Positions 1 through 8,602 are shown, counted from the stretch's first letter. The stretch is DNA of 64,000 nucleotides from an uncultured Bacilli bacterium (GCA_934102255.1 CAKOSN010000002.1:1-64000); one strand, 5' to 3'. Program-made: numbers and translations. The notes: generated by a model not told the origin, from the sequence alone.

Positions 1-267
1 GTATTAAAAGAAGAAGCAATGAAAGAAGGAAAACCTGCTGAAATTGCTGAAAAAATGGTTGCTGGTAGATTAAAGAAATTCTTTAAAGAAATTTGTCTTG
101 TTGACCAAGAATTTATTAAAGACGGCGATGTAGATGTTAAGACTTACTTAGCAAATAACAAATGTGAACTTGAAAAAATGGTTCGCTATGAAGTAGGCGA
201 AGGTATCGAAAAAAAGGTAGAAAACTTTGCTGAAGAAGTTATGAGCCAAGTTAAAGGCACTAACTAA
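1..267 (+). CDS. tsf: Elongation factor Ts, C-terminal part (5' end outside window)
   Basis: EF-Ts is the guanine nucleotide exchange factor that recycles EF-Tu during translation. The frame is already open at base 1 and carries the C-terminal region of the family: a KPAEIAEKMVAGRL stretch, then KFFKEICLVDQ and a final helix rich in Glu and Lys ending in MSQVKGTN. About 88 codons are visible; the ubiquitin-associated and core domains lie left of the window. The stop is followed within 15 bases by a strong hairpin terminator, so tsf is the last gene of its transcript here. A Met at base 19 is internal and not the start. Confidence 0.93.
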   Translation, partial: VLKEEAMKEGKPAEIAEKMVAGRLKKFFKEICLVDQEFIKDGDVDVKTYLANNKCELEKMVRYEVGEGIEKKVENFAEEVMSQVKGTN

Positions 268-280
268 TATATAGACAAAC

Positions 281-309
281 AAAAAATAGTGGGAAACCAC
301 TATTTTTTT
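281..309. terminator. Bidirectional intrinsic terminator of tsf and the IMPACT-family gene
   Basis: A perfect 12-bp stem (281-292 with 297-308) closes on a GAAA tetraloop. The arms are A-rich on the left and T-rich on the right, giving a U-tract on both strands. It lies between the convergent ends of tsf and the minus-strand gene, whose stop codon is inside the hairpin. Confidence 0.9.
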
Positions 310-659
310 ACGTCTTCAATAACTTTACTGGCACATTCCATATAAGCCCGAAATAAACCACCGGCGCCTAGTTTTATGCCACCAAAGTAACGAATAACAA
401 CAACTAAAGCATCATTCATATTTTTACGTTCTAAAACGGTATAGATAGGCATACCAGCCGTGCCACTAGGTTCTTTATCATCACTTTTTTTAGCTGTGCC
501 ACAACACATATAAGCATAAGGAAAATGTCTAGCTTTCTTATGTTCTTTTTTTAAACTTTCTAAAATAAGATTTGCTTCATCAGGACTTGATATTTCATAA
601 TAAAAACCTAAAAAACGTGATTTTTTAATAATTATTTCATTAGAATTAATAAGTTTCAT
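300..659 (-). CDS. IMPACT/YigZ family protein, N-terminal domain only
   Basis: Member of the UPF0029/IMPACT family, whose members (YigZ in bacteria) have been linked to translation control, although the bacterial role is not settled. Family motifs are visible in order: KSRFLG near the N-terminus, RHFPYAY, then DDKEPSGTAGMPI, then VIRYFGGIKLGAGGLFRAY. The protein is about 119 residues, whereas YigZ is about 200, so the C-terminal ferredoxin-like domain (DUF1949) is absent. An upstream ATG at 671 would give 123 residues, but an extended -10 (TGCTATAAT, 676-684 on the minus strand) lies only about 5 bases before it, so transcription would start at or after that ATG. The ATG at 659, preceded by GGGTG, is therefore preferred. 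Confidence 0.85.
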   Translation of the reverse strand: MKLINSNEIIIKKSRFLGFYYEISSPDEANLILESLKKEHKKARHFPYAYMCCGTAKKSDDKEPSGTAGMPIYTVLERKNMNDALVVVIRYFGGIKLGAGGLFRAYMECASKVIEDVKK

Positions 660-675
660 AAAAACACCCATAATA

Positions 676-684
676 ATTATAGCA
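676..684 (-). promoter_or_regulatory. Extended -10 promoter of the IMPACT-family gene
   Basis: TGCTATAAT on the minus strand is an extended -10 element. No good -35 was seen. Its position decides the start codon of the downstream gene: initiation would fall near 669, favouring the ATG at 659. Confidence 0.55.
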
Positions 685-702
685 AAATTTAAAAAAATAC
701 TC

Positions 703-708
703 TATAAT
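703..708 (+). promoter_or_regulatory. -10 element upstream of uvrC
   Basis: TATAAT stands 41 bases upstream of the uvrC ATG, with a clear ribosome binding site AAGGAGAG at 737-744. No convincing -35 is visible at the expected distance. Confidence 0.45.
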
Positions 709-748
709 TTAGTAAGTAAGTTATTAGTAATATTTTAAGGAGAGAAAT

Positions 749-2551
749 ATGGAAAACTTAATTAAAGAAAAATTACATTTAGTACCTAATTTACCAGGCT
801 CTTATCAGATGTTAGATGAGAATGGCACTATTATATATGTTGGTAAAGCTAAGAATTTACATCGTCGTTTAGCATCTTATTTTAATAGAGAACAGACTGG
901 TAAAACTAAAAAACTAGTAGAAAACATTAAAGATTTTAAATATATTGTTGCTACTAGTGAAACTGAGGCTTTCTTAATTGAAATTAATTTGATTAAAAAA
1001 TATAATCCTAAATATAATATTATGCTTAGAGATGATAAGTCTTATCCTTATATTGAATATATTTCTAAACCTTATCCTCGTCTTAAAATATCTAGATACT
1101 TAAATATTAAGAAAAAAGATAGTCATTATTTATTTGGCCCTTATCCTAATACTTATGCGGCTAGAAGAATAGTTAATTTAATTAATCGCTTATATCCTTT
1201 AAAAAAATGTGAAGGTATGCCTAAAGAAGTGTGCCTATATTACCATATTCATGAATGCTTAGGGTACTGTTCTAAAGAATTAGACTTAGAAAAAGTAAGT
1301 CAAATTGAACAAGAAATATTATCTTTTTTACGAGGTAATACGACTGTTTTAAGAAATAAGATTTTAGAAAAGATTGATAATTATAGTAAACAGTTAAACT
1401 TTGAAATGGCTTTAGAATTAAAACAAGAGCTAGAATATATTGATTATATAACAGAGAAACAAAAAGTAGAGCTTCATGACTTTGTTAATCGCGATGTTAT
1501 TAATTATTATTCACGCAATGGTTATACTTCTATAACAATATTTTATATTCGTAATGGCAAGCTTTTAGGTAATAAAAATAACGTTTTAGCTATTGATACT
1601 CTTGATGATATAGAATCATTTATTGCTAATTTTTATTTACGCAATGAAATTCCTAAAGAAATATTAATTCCTGATACTTTAAATAAAGAATTACTTAGTG
1701 ATACTTTAAATGCTAAGTTTATTGTACCCGAAAAAGGTGTAAAAAAAGAACTTTTAAATATGGCTTTAACTAATGCTAAGATAAGTTTTGAAAATGAATT
1801 TAAGTTAATTGAAGCCGATGAGAAAAGAACTTATGAAGCTAATGAAGAACTGGCTTTTGTCTTAAATATGCCACATATTAATCGCATTGATATTTTTGAT
1901 AACTCTAACCTTTTTGGAACCTTTGCTGTCTCAGGAATGGTCGTATTTATTAATGGATGTCCTGAAAAGAGTGAGTATCGTAAGTATAAAATTCAAGTTG
2001 ACAAAAACGATGATTATCACACTATGCAAGAAGTTATTTATCGCCGTTATAATAGAGCTCTAATCGAAGAAAGTGTGATGCCAGATTTAATAATTACCGA
2101 TGGGGGCGAAACCCAAATTCATGCAGCTCAGGAAATATTACAAGATTTAGGTCTTCATATTCCTGTAGTTGGTTTAAAAAAAGATAATCATCACCGTACG
2201 AATGTTTTAGTTGATAGCAATTTAAAAGAAATAACGATTGATACAACTTCTAATCTTTTCCATTATTTAACGAGAATGCAAGATGAAGTTCACCGTTATA
2301 CTATTAATTATCACCGTACAATTCGCTCCAAAGGTTCAATTAGTAGCGTTCTAGATAATATCGAAGGCATTGGTCCTAAGAGAAAAAAAGAACTTATTAA
2401 AAAATATGGTAGTGTTAAAAATATGGCAGGAGCTAGTACGGAAGAGTTAAGTACCGTAATACCAGAAAAGACGGCTAAAGTTTTAAAAGAGTATTTAGAA
2501 GCTTATCTGAAAGATAAAGAAAAACTTAAAAAGAGTGAAGATAATGATTAA
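749..2551 (+). CDS. uvrC: UvrABC excinuclease subunit C
   Basis: UvrC makes the two incisions in nucleotide excision repair after UvrA and UvrB have located the lesion. At 600 residues it has the usual length. Visible in order: the GIY-YIG nuclease domain at the N-terminus (LPGSYQML then IIYVGKAKNLHRRL), a Cys-containing region (KKCEGMPKEVC, ECLGYC), a UVR motif around residues 210-240 (FEMALELKQELEYI), the RNase H-like endonuclease domain (RIDIFDNSN, then IITDGG), and a helix-hairpin-helix tail (DNIEGIGPKRKKELIKKYG). The start has the strong site AAGGAGAG. The gene overlaps the next by 8 bases, suggesting translational coupling to the RnfC-like gene. Confidence 0.97.
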   Translation: MENLIKEKLHLVPNLPGSYQMLDENGTIIYVGKAKNLHRRLASYFNREQTGKTKKLVENIKDFKYIVATSETEAFLIEINLIKKYNPKYNIMLRDDKSYPYIEYISKPYPRLKISRYLNIKKKDSHYLFGPYPNTYAARRIVNLINRLYPLKKCEGMPKEVCLYYHIHECLGYCSKELDLEKVSQIEQEILSFLRGNTTVLRNKILEKIDNYSKQLNFEMALELKQELEYIDYITEKQKVELHDFVNRDVINYYSRNGYTSITIFYIRNGKLLGNKNNVLAIDTLDDIESFIANFYLRNEIPKEILIPDTLNKELLSDTLNAKFIVPEKGVKKELLNMALTNAKISFENEFKLIEADEKRTYEANEELAFVLNMPHINRIDIFDNSNLFGTFAVSGMVVFINGCPEKSEYRKYKIQVDKNDDYHTMQEVIYRRYNRALIEESVMPDLIITDGGETQIHAAQEILQDLGLHIPVVGLKKDNHHRTNVLVDSNLKEITIDTTSNLFHYLTRMQDEVHRYTINYHRTIRSKGSISSVLDNIEGIGPKRKKELIKKYGSVKNMAGASTEELSTVIPEKTAKVLKEYLEAYLKDKEKLKKSEDND

Positions 2552-3599
2552 TATTAGAAAGGAACAAAAAATAGCTATTCCCCAAGAATACCTAGAGTAT
2601 TTAAACCCAGATTATGTTTTTATTCCGATTAAAGAAAATAAAAATTATCCTAAAACTTTAGTTAAAAGAGATGATTTAATTGAAGATATAAAAGTTCCTA
2701 TAACTGGTAATGTTTTAGCAACTGCTGTTAATAACGATAAAAGATATTTAATTATTAAAAATAGTCATTTAGATGATGCTGATAAAGATAATGAAAACTT
2801 AGATGAAATAGAAGTAAGTAAAAATGACGATAAAAAGGAAGAAGTAATAGAATCTTTAGAAAATTTGAAAGATAAAGAAACTATTTATATCAATGCTTTT
2901 GATAAAGATGTTTTAGCTTTTAATAATTATTATTTACTTTTAAAAGAGAAGGATAAAGTTATTTTTACTTTGAATTACTTAATAGAAAATACTAATGTTA
3001 AAGAAATATATTTAGTTATACCGGCTACTTATGAAGAGACAATAAATCAATATAGAAAAATAAAGAATAAGAAAATAAAATTAATTATTCTAAATGATTA
3101 TTTTGCTTTAGGATATAATGATATTCTTAGTAAGTATTTAAGAGTTAATAGTAATAATATCATAAGTATTAGGACTTTATTTACTACTTATTATGCTATT
3201 AAAAATAAGAATAATAATTATATTTATTTAACTATAAATGGTAATATCAAAGCGGCTGTTATCAAAGTTACTAAGTATACTATTTTAAAAGAATTACTAG
3301 AGTATTTAAAAATAGATGCTAATGATATAGAGATATGTCTTAATAATAGTTTAATTAGTAAAAAAATAGATATTCAACATGTTATAAATGAAGATACTAA
3401 CTTAATTATTGTAAATAAAAAAGATAAAGTATTGGAGTCAAAAAAAAGGAAGGATAATTGTTCTAACTGTGGGCTTTGTTATACTTTGTGCCCTTGGCAT
3501 ATTAATCCTTTAAAAACTAATAATTGTTATAATTGCGGTCTATGTAACTATGTTTGCCCTAGCAAAAGAGTTTTAAGGTTGGGTGATAGTGATGTCTAA
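2544..3599 (+). CDS. Degenerate RnfC-like protein with two [4Fe-4S] motifs
   Basis: Resembles RnfC/RsxC, the NADH-side subunit of the Rnf ion-translocating ferredoxin oxidoreductase. An early VPITGNVLATAV segment corresponds to the barrel-sandwich part of RnfC; the central region follows the RnfC core; the C-terminus has two clusters, C309-C312-C315-C319P and C331-C334-C337-C341P (numbered from an upstream GTG at 2535). At about 351 residues it is shorter than typical RnfC, and the glycine-rich NADH/FMN binding motifs cannot be seen: the region matching the YPxGxEKxL motif reads DYFALGYNDIL. The start is taken at ATG 2544 rather than GTG 2535. The gene overlaps uvrC and the next gene by 8 bases each. 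Function is inferred as electron transfer, but substrate binding is doubtful. Confidence 0.7.
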   Translation: MINIRKEQKIAIPQEYLEYLNPDYVFIPIKENKNYPKTLVKRDDLIEDIKVPITGNVLATAVNNDKRYLIIKNSHLDDADKDNENLDEIEVSKNDDKKEEVIESLENLKDKETIYINAFDKDVLAFNNYYLLLKEKDKVIFTLNYLIENTNVKEIYLVIPATYEETINQYRKIKNKKIKLIILNDYFALGYNDILSKYLRVNSNNIISIRTLFTTYYAIKNKNNNYIYLTINGNIKAAVIKVTKYTILKELLEYLKIDANDIEICLNNSLISKKIDIQHVINEDTNLIIVNKKDKVLESKKRKDNCSNCGLCYTLCPWHINPLKTNNCYNCGLCNYVCPSKRVLRLGDSDV

Positions 3600-4449
3600 T
3601 TATTTAACAAGAAAGATTTCTAATAAGTTCTATGAAAGCTTATTACTCTTAATATTATTACCGATAATTTGTTTTAGCTTATATAAATATGGTTACTTAG
3701 ATTATAGTAAAGGTTTAGTAAGCTTACTTGCTAGCTTTAAAGTCTTATGGTTACTTTTAATTAATATTATTATTACTTTTATAAGTTCTAATATTTTAAA
3801 AGATAATTATCCTTATAAGTATTATGAGATTATCATTTTAACATTGTTATTACCTATTAGAATACTCTATGTTATCGATATAATAGGAGTTTTAATATAT
3901 AATTTAATTAGAAAATATCTTTATAATTATCATCTTAATAATATAGTTATATCTAAGTTACTTATTACAGCTTGTTTAATGATACTAAATAAAAATAATT
4001 ATTTATCACTATATCAAGAACAAGTAAGTAGCTTATATACGACTAGTGATTTAATATGGGGAGCTAGTATTGGCTCTATAGGAAGTAATAATTTAGTTAT
4101 TCTTATTTTATGTTATCTATTATTATGTAATGTTACTGTTTATAAAAAAGATATACCTTGGTATGCAATAATTGGATATACACTAACTTTAGGAATATAT
4201 GGACTTATTAATAATAGTTTAATTGATTTAATGAAATTAACTTTAAATAGTACGATTTTATTTAGTATAATAATTGTTAGTCCTATTAATATAAGTAGTC
4301 CAGTAGGGAGAAAATTACGGAGAATATATGGCTTATTAGTAGGCATTTTAAGTTTTATTTTTTTAATGATAAACCCTTATGATGCTGGGGTTATAGGTAT
4401 TATTATAGCTAATTTAATAATTAATCTTATTGAATATAGTTGCCGGTAA
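3592..4449 (+). CDS. RnfD/NqrB-like membrane protein
   Basis: Integral membrane protein of about 285 residues with eight or more hydrophobic segments. It resembles RnfD, the membrane subunit that carries covalent FMN in the Rnf complex. The recognisable landmark is DLIWGASIGSIGSNNLVILIL (partial match to the family's DLFxGxxxGSIGETSALAIL), followed near the C-terminus by NPYDAGVIGIIIANLI, matching the RnfD end. The SGAT-type threonine motif expected just before DLxxG is not visible; that stretch reads EQVSSLYTTSD, so covalent flavin binding is uncertain. ATG 3592 is chosen (preceded by GGGTGAT); GTG 3583 is an alternative. It follows the RnfC-like gene with an 8-base overlap. No rnfA, B, E or G genes are adjacent. 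Confidence 0.65.
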   Translation: MSNYLTRKISNKFYESLLLLILLPIICFSLYKYGYLDYSKGLVSLLASFKVLWLLLINIIITFISSNILKDNYPYKYYEIIILTLLLPIRILYVIDIIGVLIYNLIRKYLYNYHLNNIVISKLLITACLMILNKNNYLSLYQEQVSSLYTTSDLIWGASIGSIGSNNLVILILCYLLLCNVTVYKKDIPWYAIIGYTLTLGIYGLINNSLIDLMKLTLNSTILFSIIIVSPINISSPVGRKLRRIYGLLVGILSFIFLMINPYDAGVIGIIIANLIINLIEYSCR

Positions 4450-4468
4450 ATATTTTAGTTAGTTATAG

Positions 4469-4497
4469 TTGATTTTAGCTGGATTTTAGAGTATTAT
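4469..4497 (+). promoter_or_regulatory. Sigma-A type promoter of queA
   Basis: TTGATT at 4469-4474 and TATTAT at 4492-4497 are separated by 17 bases. They stand just downstream of the RnfD-like gene and 28 bases before the queA ATG. Confidence 0.6.
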
Positions 4498-4525
4498 TTT
4501 AAAGGATGAGAGAGGACTTGAAAGA

Positions 4526-5554
4526 ATGAATATAAATGATTTTGATTACAATTTACCAAAGGAGTTAATTGCCCAAACACCACTTGAAAATAGAGCAGCT
4601 TCTAAGCTACTTGTTATGGATAAGAAAACAGGAGAACTTACGCATGAAGTATTTAAAGATATAACTAAGTATTTACATAAAGGTGATGTTTTAGTTTTAA
4701 ATAATACTAAAGTTATTCCAGCTCGTTTAATTGGGGAAAAAGAAGATACTAAAGCACATATTGAATTATTGTTACTAAATGATTTAGGAAATAATAAGTA
4801 TGAATGTTTAGCTAGACCTCAAAAAAGATTACATGTAGGAACGATTGTTTCATTTGGTGAAGGCTTACTTAAAGCTAAAGTTTTAGAAATAAAGGGCGAA
4901 GGTATTGTTCATGTTGAATTTATTTATAATGGTATTTTCTATGAAATTTTAGATAAGTTAGGTGAAATGCCACTTCCTCCTTATATTCATGAAAAATTAA
5001 AAGATAAAACTAGATATAATACAGTTTACGCAAAAATAGAAGGTTCGGCAGCAGCGCCAACAGCGGGCTTACATTTTACTAATGAATTATTAGATGAAAT
5101 AAGAAATATGGGTGTTATTGTAACTTTTGTAACTTTACATGTTGGTTTAGGAACTTTTAGACCAGTTGAAGAAGAAAATGTTTTAGATCATAAAATGCAT
5201 AGTGAATTTTATATGATGTCTAAAGAAACAGCCAATATCTTAAATTCAGCTAAAAAAGAAGGAAGAAGAGTTATCAGTGTTGGAACAACTTCTTGTCGTA
5301 CTTTAGAAACTGTCGCTCATAAATATAATGGTGAATTTAAGGAATGCTCCGGTAATACTGATATCTTTATTTATCCAGGATTTAAGTTTATGGCAATCGA
5401 TGCTTTAATTACTAATTTTCATTTACCAAAATCAACTTTAGTAATGCTTGTTAGTGCTTTATCTAGTAGAGAAAATATTTTAAATGCTTACAAGGAAGCT
5501 ATAAAAAATGATTATCGTTTCTTTTCATTTGGCGATGCAATGTTTATAAAATAA
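4526..5554 (+). CDS. queA: S-adenosylmethionine:tRNA ribosyltransferase-isomerase
   Basis: QueA transfers and isomerises the ribosyl moiety of SAM onto 7-aminomethyl-7-deazaguanine in tRNA, giving epoxyqueuosine at the wobble base. The 342-residue length and motifs fit: FDYNLPKELIAQTP at the N-terminus, LVLNNTKVIPARL, then GSAAAPTAGLHFT, HVGLGTFRPVE, GTTSCRTLE and the closing ITNFHLPKSTLVMLVSAL with DYRFFSFGDAMFI. Queuosine synthesis also needs Tgt, which is encoded at about 42 kb in this window but not in the same operon. The start has GAGAGGAC upstream, and a terminator follows. Confidence 0.97.
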   Translation: MNINDFDYNLPKELIAQTPLENRAASKLLVMDKKTGELTHEVFKDITKYLHKGDVLVLNNTKVIPARLIGEKEDTKAHIELLLLNDLGNNKYECLARPQKRLHVGTIVSFGEGLLKAKVLEIKGEGIVHVEFIYNGIFYEILDKLGEMPLPPYIHEKLKDKTRYNTVYAKIEGSAAAPTAGLHFTNELLDEIRNMGVIVTFVTLHVGLGTFRPVEEENVLDHKMHSEFYMMSKETANILNSAKKEGRRVISVGTTSCRTLETVAHKYNGEFKECSGNTDIFIYPGFKFMAIDALITNFHLPKSTLVMLVSALSSRENILNAYKEAIKNDYRFFSFGDAMFIK

Positions 5555-5567
5555 TTTATTGTTTTTT

Positions 5568-5602
5568 AAAAGAAGTAGGAGAGAGCTCTTACTTCTTTTA
5601 TT
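5568..5602. terminator. Intrinsic terminator between queA and the secreted-protein gene
   Basis: A stem of about 14 bp (AAAAGAAGTA..., 5568-5581 with 5586-5599, one G-T pair) closes on AGAG. Both arms are A/T rich at the outer end, so it can work for queA on the plus strand and the converging minus-strand gene. Confidence 0.85.
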
Positions 5603-5629
5603 TATATCAAATTATTATTTTGAGTGTAA

Positions 5630-6859
5630 TTATTCAATCCTAAATGGATTATCAACGGAACCGTCCCCTTTATTTAGAATATTACCTTTAATATTTATTA
5701 CAGGGCGAATATAGTATGAATTATTTGCAACAGTTATTAAAGTTGTTTGCTCATCTAGACCAACAGAATACACTCTTGCAAGATTGCTATTACTCCATTC
5801 AGCATATTGATAGACCATTGGTGTCATAGCCCAATACCAATTATTACTAAAAAGATAAGAGTTTTTATTTAATGATGTATAGTTAATCACACCAGCAAAA
5901 AGTGTTTCATCAGCTGTCATTATACCTATTGGATAGGTTAAAGCCTTGTTGCCAATATTAGAATTAATGGTTGTAAATAAATCATTATCACTATTTTTAC
6001 ATAATAAAGTTGGATTTTTGTTGGTAATCAATCGATTGTATCCATTAAATGTAGCACTAGTAACGCCATCGCCACTATATAAAGTTCTGTCATTGCAAAA
6101 GCCAGAGTCGGCAATATATTTTTCAAATGCCGTATTTGCTAAATTAGTAGAATACCAAGCGTCTATTTTTTCTTTTATTGTCGAGTTGATTTCGTTTTTA
6201 ATGCTATTTTCGTATGTATCTGAATTTTTCCCATACATATAGCCAACATGTTTAATCTCACTTGAAATAGAATTGTATGATGATTTTCCAATAGTTTTAT
6301 TCTCATTTTCGGCATTTTTAACATTACCATTATAGAGTAGTCTTATCGAACCATCACCATTAATTCTAATAAGTTGCCAATAAAATCCCCCAAAGTAAAC
6401 ATTGTTATTAGTGCCAACGCCTCTATAGTAGTAGCTAGTGCCAAAATCGTCGTCAGTTTCACAAAAATAACCATATTCATCTTCTAGTTCAGTAATATTA
6501 TAATCATTATTAAAATACTTTTGGGGACATTTGGTGTACTCATCAACGACAAAGGATTTTTCTGCAATTTTAATATTATCTTTACTTTTAAAATAAAGAT
6601 TACATTTGGTCTTTTTATTAATATTTTTTAAAAATAAGCCCCAGTTAGCATTATCCCAATAATAATTGACATCACTATCACAATTGGCTTTAACAAAAGA
6701 TGAATTTTCTTTAGTAGGAATATTGGTAGTTAACTCATCATTCATATAAACAGCTATAGTGTCTTTAGATTTTGAATAGTGATTATTTTTATAAATAACG
6801 AATAATAAAATTATTCCTAAAAACAATAATAAGCTTAAAATAAAACATTTCTTTTTCAT
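5630..6859 (-). CDS. Secreted or membrane-anchored protein of unknown function
   Basis: About 409 residues. The first 25 hold a lysine cluster and one hydrophobic segment (CFILSLLLFLGIILLFVIY), so it is a signal peptide or N-terminal anchor with the rest outside the cell. The body is rich in Asn, Tyr and Ser, with scattered Cys (CPQKYF, GYFCET, SGFCND, TLLCKN). A central VYFGGFYWQLIRINGDGSIRL and a terminal YYIRPVINIKG...GDGSVDNPF give the look of a folded lectin-like or DUF6273-like domain; the RPV motif recurs in the protein at 46911-47942. The start is ATG 6859, with AAAAGGAG 10 bases upstream; a frame extending to 6895 lacks such a site. Function unknown. Confidence 0.7.
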   Translation of the reverse strand: MKKKCFILSLLLFLGIILLFVIYKNNHYSKSKDTIAVYMNDELTTNIPTKENSSFVKANCDSDVNYYWDNANWGLFLKNINKKTKCNLYFKSKDNIKIAEKSFVVDEYTKCPQKYFNNDYNITELEDEYGYFCETDDDFGTSYYYRGVGTNNNVYFGGFYWQLIRINGDGSIRLLYNGNVKNAENENKTIGKSSYNSISSEIKHVGYMYGKNSDTYENSIKNEINSTIKEKIDAWYSTNLANTAFEKYIADSGFCNDRTLYSGDGVTSATFNGYNRLITNKNPTLLCKNSDNDLFTTINSNIGNKALTYPIGIMTADETLFAGVINYTSLNKNSYLFSNNWYWAMTPMVYQYAEWSNSNLARVYSVGLDEQTTLITVANNSYYIRPVINIKGNILNKGDGSVDNPFRIE

Positions 6860-6889
6860 GGTCAAAACTCCTTTTTGCCGTATTTTCGG

Positions 6890-7184
6890 TTTCATAGAGT
6901 ATATAACTCTATGAAAAATACCTTGCCAAGCCAGTATTTACCTAGGAATAATTAAATCTTGACTATAAATTTTGACCATAATAAAAAGAACTTAGTTGAC
7001 TAGAAAAAACTAATTTGAACCTTATAATACCTTAAGAAAACCAAAAATTATTTGACCACAATTTTGACTACAATAGTTAAAAAAATAAGCTTTAAAAGAC
7101 CAGAAAATTATGATATAGTTAATATATAAATTAAAAATAAGTACTGATTTTAAGGTTTCATAGAGTTATATATTTTATGAAAAG
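6890..7184. repeat. Gene-free gap with tandem TTGACYAYAA repeats and two matching palindromic hairpins
   Basis: This gap lies between two minus-strand genes. It holds a palindrome at 6891-6915 (TTCATAGAGT, loop ATATA, ACTCTATGAA) and an imperfect copy of the same sequence at about 7156-7181. Between them the decamer TTGACYAYAA occurs four times on the plus strand, at 6959, 6972, 7052 and 7064: two tandem pairs of 13 and 12 bases, with the pairs 92-93 bases apart. Further TTGACT and TTGAAC words stand at 6996 and 7015. A weak minus-strand -35 (TTGGCA, 6924-6929) could serve the gene at 5630-6859. No ORF or known RNA was recognised. Confidence 0.55.
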
Positions 7185-7201
7185 GACGATTTAAGACTGG
7201 A

Positions 7202-8509
7202 CTAGTAACCAGTTTTTTCTTTTAAAATACTATTTAACTTAGAACCGTTTTTAAAAACAACAAAGAAAATATCTAGAGCCTCACTAATAACAAGACCATA
7301 TAAACCGATATGGAGTAAACTGAAAATAAATAAAGAGGCTAATTTTAAGAAGACACCAATCGTCGTAGTTTTTAAAGTATAAGAACCATATCCTAAACCT
7401 TGTAAGATACTAGAAATAGGAGCTTCTAAATAATAAAAAGTAAAGAAGGGACTGAGAGCTAAAATATAATTAGCACCTAAATTAGTATTATAAATAAGAC
7501 TTAGTAAGAATTTTCTAAAGATAGTAACTAAAATAACGGTAATAAGACCAATAAAACTAGAAATAAAAATGGCTTGTTTAGTACGAAGTCTAACTAAATT
7601 ATATTGCTTTTGACTATAAAACTTGGATACTTCGGGGATAATACTAGTACAGATAGCTTGAATAAGAAAAGAAGGCATTAAAAGAAGGGCTAGACTATAA
7701 CTATTATAGATACCATATTCTAAAACAAAAAAGGAAGAAGAGTAACCAACATATAAAATGGTATTAGATAAAATAATGGGTTCAAAGAAATAACCGATAT
7801 TACCAATAATACGACTAGATACTAATGGCATGGAAGTATTAAATAATTCTTTAAAGATAGAAGGACTATAAGAAATAGAAGTTAAATTTAACTTAGTATT
7901 TTTAGGAAGTAAGATTAAGAAAGTTATAATACTAGCAGCTTCGGTTAAAATATTAAGAAGCAAAAAAGACATAATACCTAAAACTAAGTTTCTTTTAACT
8001 AAATTAGGAAGAATAAAAATAATAAATAAAAGACGAATAGTTTGTTCGACACAATTCGATATGTTATTAGGAAGCATTCTTTGTTTACCATAAAAATAAC
8101 CTTTTAAAGTACAAGCTAAGGCCATATTAGGCATAGCAAGAGATGCAGCAATAATTAAAACTTTGGTACGTGGTTCATGCAAGAGATTGTTACTAATAAA
8201 ATCACTACTTAAAATAATTAAAATAACACAAATAAAATTTAAAATTAAAAGAAAGATAATACCTTGTTCAATAATTTTACGGCTTCTAGTTTTACCTTCA
8301 GCAATAAGTTTAGAAATAGCTTGAGGCATACCAAAACCAGCTATAGTAACCATTAAAGAAAAGAAAGGCATAATAAGACTGTAAAGACTAATACCTTCGG
8401 TACCTAAAATACGGGTATAAAGAATTTTGATAATAAAACTTAAAATTTTAACAACAAAACCACCACCACATAAAATAAGCGTACTCATAAGAAATTTATT
8501 TTTTTGCAA
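7202..8509 (-). CDS. SpoVB/MurJ-type lipid or oligosaccharide flippase (MATE/MOP superfamily)
   Basis: Polytopic membrane protein of about 435 residues with around 12-14 hydrophobic segments, from the family that flips lipid-linked envelope precursors (SpoVB, YtgP, MurJ). Matching signatures: TRILGTEGISLYSLIMPFF near the N-terminus, GFGMPQAISKLIAEG, and the SpoVB-like GYFYGKQRMLPNNISNCVEQ. The exact substrate cannot be told. The start is taken as TTG 8509, preceded by AGGTGA with 5-base spacing; GTG 8518 would overlap that site. The same arrangement starts the SpoIIM-like gene at 29115. Divergent to comN. Confidence 0.8.
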   Translation of the reverse strand: MQKNKFLMSTLILCGGGFVVKILSFIIKILYTRILGTEGISLYSLIMPFFSLMVTIAGFGMPQAISKLIAEGKTRSRKIIEQGIIFLLILNFICVILIILSSDFISNNLLHEPRTKVLIIAASLAMPNMALACTLKGYFYGKQRMLPNNISNCVEQTIRLLFIIFILPNLVKRNLVLGIMSFLLLNILTEAASIITFLILLPKNTKLNLTSISYSPSIFKELFNTSMPLVSSRIIGNIGYFFEPIILSNTILYVGYSSSFFVLEYGIYNSYSLALLLMPSFLIQAICTSIIPEVSKFYSQKQYNLVRLRTKQAIFISSFIGLITVILVTIFRKFLLSLIYNTNLGANYILALSPFFTFYYLEAPISSILQGLGYGSYTLKTTTIGVFLKLASLFIFSLLHIGLYGLVISEALDIFFVVFKNGSKLNSILKEKTGY

Positions 8510-8545
8510 TCTTATCACCTATATAAATATTATGAAGATTTTCCC

Positions 8546-8574
8546 TTCAAAATTACTGGGTTTTAGTTTATAAT
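8546..8574 (+). promoter_or_regulatory. Promoter of comN
   Basis: TTCAAA (8546-8551) and TATAAT (8569-8574) with a 17-base spacer, about 28 bases before the comN ATG. The -35 is a partial match. Confidence 0.5.
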
Positions 8575-8602
8575 AATGTGGAAGGACATCAGGTGAATAT
8601 TT

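Noticed and set aside
7194..7216. ACTGG/CCAGT hairpin with a T-run on the plus strand as a terminator
   Set aside because: No plus-strand gene precedes it, and on the minus strand, where a gene ends, there is no T-run.
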